Part shown: in pieces, positions 61,095-64,000 of the stretch
Layout of the letters: each line of letters begins with the position of its first letter
Position numbering within the stretch: the first letter of the stretch is position 1
From: Adineta steineri
Taxonomy: Eukaryota; Rotifera; Eurotatoria; Adinetida; Adinetidae
DNA length: 64,000 nt
NCBI GenBank assembly: GCA_905250115.1
Contig: CAJNOI010000043.1
Span: 124,001 to 188,000, forward strand
Direction: 5' to 3'
Notes under the pieces: model-generated
Told to the model about the DNA's origin: nothing
The model's input: the letters and a program-made list of their open reading frames with translations, nothing else
Databases searched by the model: none
Translations under genes and position numbers: made by a program

Positions 61095-61911
61095 ACAAGA
61101 TAATAAACATTGCTGAATAAAAACCAATGTATTACTTAATCGAGGAACACTTCAATAGACTTCTTTTTTAATGTTATTCTTGTTATTTTTTATGTTTATT
61201 TCATCCTATTCTCTCTTTATTCCTTTCGCTGACTGAACCAGCTTAAAAAAACATAAACAACAACATTTTATTGAAATTATCAAAAACACAGTTTCTTAAC
61301 AAAATGAACTTGATTGTTTCATTCCTATCATGTAATCGAATAGCCTTCATGCTATGTTTATTAATCTCAAGCAATATGTATAAGAAATGCAATGTAATAG
61401 AATGGAATTTAGCATCCTCTCAAAAAAAAACAAAAAACCTTCTCTTCTTCTCTTTCATTGACTAGTAGATATATGATTGGTAAAAGAGATATGGCATGTA
61501 TGATAATTGAAAGAGTTCCAAGTATGTTGCATAACAAATACATATACTGATAAATTTTGTTTTGTCTATTCGTTATCAGAAAAAAAACAACGAGAAAGAG
61601 AGAGAGAAAGAAAAGCAATAGAAGTAAGAAAGAAAATGAAACATCATGAATAAAAAAGAAAACACGAAAAGAGAAAGAGGATCAAAATGGAAGAAAATGA
61701 TGATTTTAATATGATCGTTTTTCGTTTTGCTTCAGTGGAATAAACGAAAAACAATAAGCAAATTAATTGAATAGTTTGTTTGTCATTCAAAAAAAAACAG
61801 AGAAATAAAGAAAGAAGATGAAGAATAATAATCGTTCATTTTTGTTTTTGTTTTTTTCATCACAAGATGCATATTGAATAAAAAAAAGAAAGATTTTTGT
61901 TCTGTTTTGTT
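61095..61911. other. Convergent 3' flanks of PSMD4 and FHL genes
   Basis: AT-rich with purine-rich AGAGAAAG runs near 61590-61680. No coding exon was seen. It probably holds the two 3' UTRs. Confidence 0.5.
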
Positions 61912-63603
61912 CTAATTTGTTGTATGATAATCACTAACAATACTACGTTGTCCACCGTTAAAACCCGTGTTTTCTGTTTGATAATATTGCTCTCGTTTAC
62001 CACAATCGGGACAAAGTATATTTGATTCTTCAGTAAGAAAACCTCGACCAACAAGTGAACTTCGACAACGTTGACATACAAAACAATCATTATGCCAATG
62101 ACGATCTTCAAATGAGATGTAACGTGTACCACCAACACCTGTAGAACAGAAAAAACAATAATCAATTATTATCATATATAGTTTGTTGTTTAGATTTTAC
62201 CAGTTATTGGTTTACTACATGAATAACATTTTTTAGCAAAAAGACGTGCAAAACAATCTGCACAATAGGGTTGATCATCTCGTGATGTAAATCGTTGACC
62301 AGCTAATGAATTTTTACAATGGGTACATGTAAAACATTCACGATGCCTAAATTAAAAAATAATTATGAAATCAATAATTAATTAATCATCATACCATGGT
62401 TGATTTTTGTATGTTACACCGCCCTGTGCAATCACCTATTTTATTAAAGAAAAATCACATAGAATGATTAAAATATAAATTCTAGAGAAAGGTTAAATCT
62501 CTGTTTTTAATTAATACCTTCGTACAACGAGTACATTTTGTTGCAAAATGTTCTTCATAACATGGAACACAATAACTTTTTTGTTCTTTTGGAATAAAAC
62601 TTTTTATTCCAATAGGCTGTGAACATGCAAAACATGTAAAACAATGTTCATGATATTGTTGTCCACGATATTCAAGTTTTTTCGTTCCTAAACATATATA
62701 TATGAATAATTATTTTTTGATATTTATTTTCGAAATTTTTCTTTTTTTTACCTGGTTTAAATATTTGATTACATTTATCGCAACGTGAAGCAAATTGTTG
62801 ATTATAACATTCACCACAATAAAGTTGGTCATTTTTACAACCAAATGGTTTGTCAACAAGTGGTGTTTTACACATTGAACAGAAGAAACATTTTTCATGC
62901 CAATGACGATCTTTATATGAAAGATCCTATACAAAGAAAAATTTTATTATGATATAAATCATTGTTTCTCTTCTATACTAACTTTTGATTCAGTACCAAT
63001 TTTTTTACGACATTCTTCACACATATTTGCAAAACGATCTTCATAACATTTAATACAATAAGGATGTTCATCTTTAAGTATATATCGTGAACCCGATAAA
63101 TTTCGATCACAATGATAACATGCAAATTGTTCTGGACCGGCATTATTTCCACCATATGAATTATATTGATATGATGTATGACCATTGCTAATTTTTGTAG
63201 TAGCATTTAACGATCGATTATAATCACCTTCACCAGTATTATAAACAACCTTAAAAAACAATTAATCAATATAGAAATTTTGCTTAATAATATTTATCAA
63301 AATAAATCCTTGTATGCAAATTATTATCTTTTCTTCTTGTCTATCATCGAGTAGTATCTTTATTTAGCTGTCATCTGTTAACAATGTCTTGTAGTTCTAT
63401 TACAAAACAATATGGATGGTTGTAGGATGGTGCTAAATAAAGTCTAGTATTTGTTTTTCTTTTCTTTTACAGACATTAATATAGAAGTATAAGAAATCTT
63501 TTTATGGTGAAATTGTTTTGTTTTATCTTATGGGAAAAAAAGAAAACAATAAAAGCGACATAGTGATTTAATAAATACTAACTTGATCTTGTTCGTCTTC
63601 CAT
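61912..63603 (-). CDS. FHL: Four-and-a-half LIM domain protein (FHL family)
   Basis: Seven exons on the minus strand join in phase: 63583-63603, 62983-63249, 62752-62926, 62518-62687, 62395-62435, 62201-62346 and 61912-62138 (348 aa). The ATG at 63603 opens a seven-codon exon (MEDEQDQ). After a linker of about 45 residues, the half-LIM (CYHCDRNLSGSRYILKDE) is followed by four full LIM domains. Boundary motifs match vertebrate FHL proteins closely: DLSYKDRHWHEKCF, PGTKKLEYRG, GGVTYKNQPWH and GGTRYISFEDRHWHNDCF, ending in LCPDCGK. About 30 extra residues follow. FHL proteins are adaptors in muscle sarcomeres, focal adhesions and the nucleus. The N-terminal extension is not present in vertebrate FHL2. 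Confidence 0.95.
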
Positions 63604-64000
63604 ATTTCAATAAATTTTTCTTTTAAACAAAACGAAACAATGCAAAACAATAATTATTATAATGACAGGAGTAATGATTAGGATAACAATCGCATTGTAT
63701 TAGTCGATAACTCACAGTGACATAGACATACACGTTGACTCTATCTTTACTTCTTCGTTATAATGTATGAGAGAAAGAGAAGAATATAGAACGATGTGTC
63801 TTTCTTTTTTTTCTGTCTATTTGAGTTTATCTTTTCTCTTTTTCTTTGTCCTTTTTTTTTCAAAGTGCTATCGGACGAGCAAGCGAACGATAGAGCTAGT
63901 GGTGGTAATAGTAATTGTAGAATAGAACGAGAGGAAAAAATGAGCGAACGACGTGTCGACAAAATATGATAAGGTATAGAGACAAAGAGAACAACTATGC
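63604..64000. other. Upstream flank of the FHL gene
   Basis: AT-rich; the promoter and 5' UTR of the FHL gene are expected here. The short minus-strand frame at 63747-63962 is low-complexity and not credible as a gene. The window ends inside this flank. Confidence 0.5.

Noticed and set aside
1-64000. CRISPR arrays, bacterial operons, tRNA and rRNA genes
   Set aside because: No regularly spaced short repeats, no A/B-box pair or cloverleaf, and no rRNA signature was found by eye. A tRNAscan and Rfam search would be needed to exclude small RNAs.

Overview
The window looks like nuclear DNA of a bdelloid rotifer (Adineta or Rotaria type). It is very AT-rich and uses the standard code. Its genes carry many short GT-AG introns, and there are polyasparagine and polyglutamine runs. 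It mixes ordinary animal genes with intronless genes of bacterial type (two flavohemoglobins, a solute-binding protein). It also holds a joined arginine ADP-ribosyltransferase/kinesin-light-chain-type TPR gene, a family known to be expanded in bdelloids, and short tracts of the bdelloid telomeric motif TGTGGG. The assignment is inference: no rRNA or marker gene is present. A 100-base run of N shows this is a scaffold from an assembly.

Layout. 0.5-3.6 kb: anosmin-1 homologue (+). 4.3-5.5: four-LIM protein (-). 6.4-9.8: tandem flavohemoglobins (-). 9.8-16.7: a gene-poor stretch with a 149-bp direct repeat, several decayed gene fragments and one secreted bacterial-type solute-binding protein (-). 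16.7-18: rhodopsin-like GPCR (+). 18.5-22: MAP2K4 kinase and DCUN1D3 (-). 22.5-26.5: mitochondrial ribosomal protein L12 and a TMC channel-like protein (+). 27.4-28.5: GFER/Erv1 sulfhydryl oxidase (+) and ninjurin (-). 32.1-40.5: laminin beta chain in 18 exons (+), with a hAT-like transposon in one intron. 44.8-48: nuclear receptor of the HR96/DAF-12 type (+). 50.9-54.1: a 909-bp palindromic element ending 25 bp before the ADP-ribosyltransferase-TPR gene (+). 55.2-55.8: a decayed frame. 56.7-58.8: cytohesin (+). 59.2-61.1: PSMD4/Rpn10 (+). 61.9-63.6: a true FHL-family four-and-a-half LIM protein (-).

The genes do not form one pathway. Most are conserved animal housekeeping, signalling and matrix genes. 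The accessory features are the bacterial-type genes (NO/oxygen chemistry, small-molecule binding), the ADP-ribosyltransferase and the mobile elements. These sit mainly in two gene-poor, repeat-bearing stretches (about 6-16 kb and 48-56 kb). Exon boundaries were derived by hand from splice sites and reading phase. All multi-exon models keep an open frame, but no transcript data were available.
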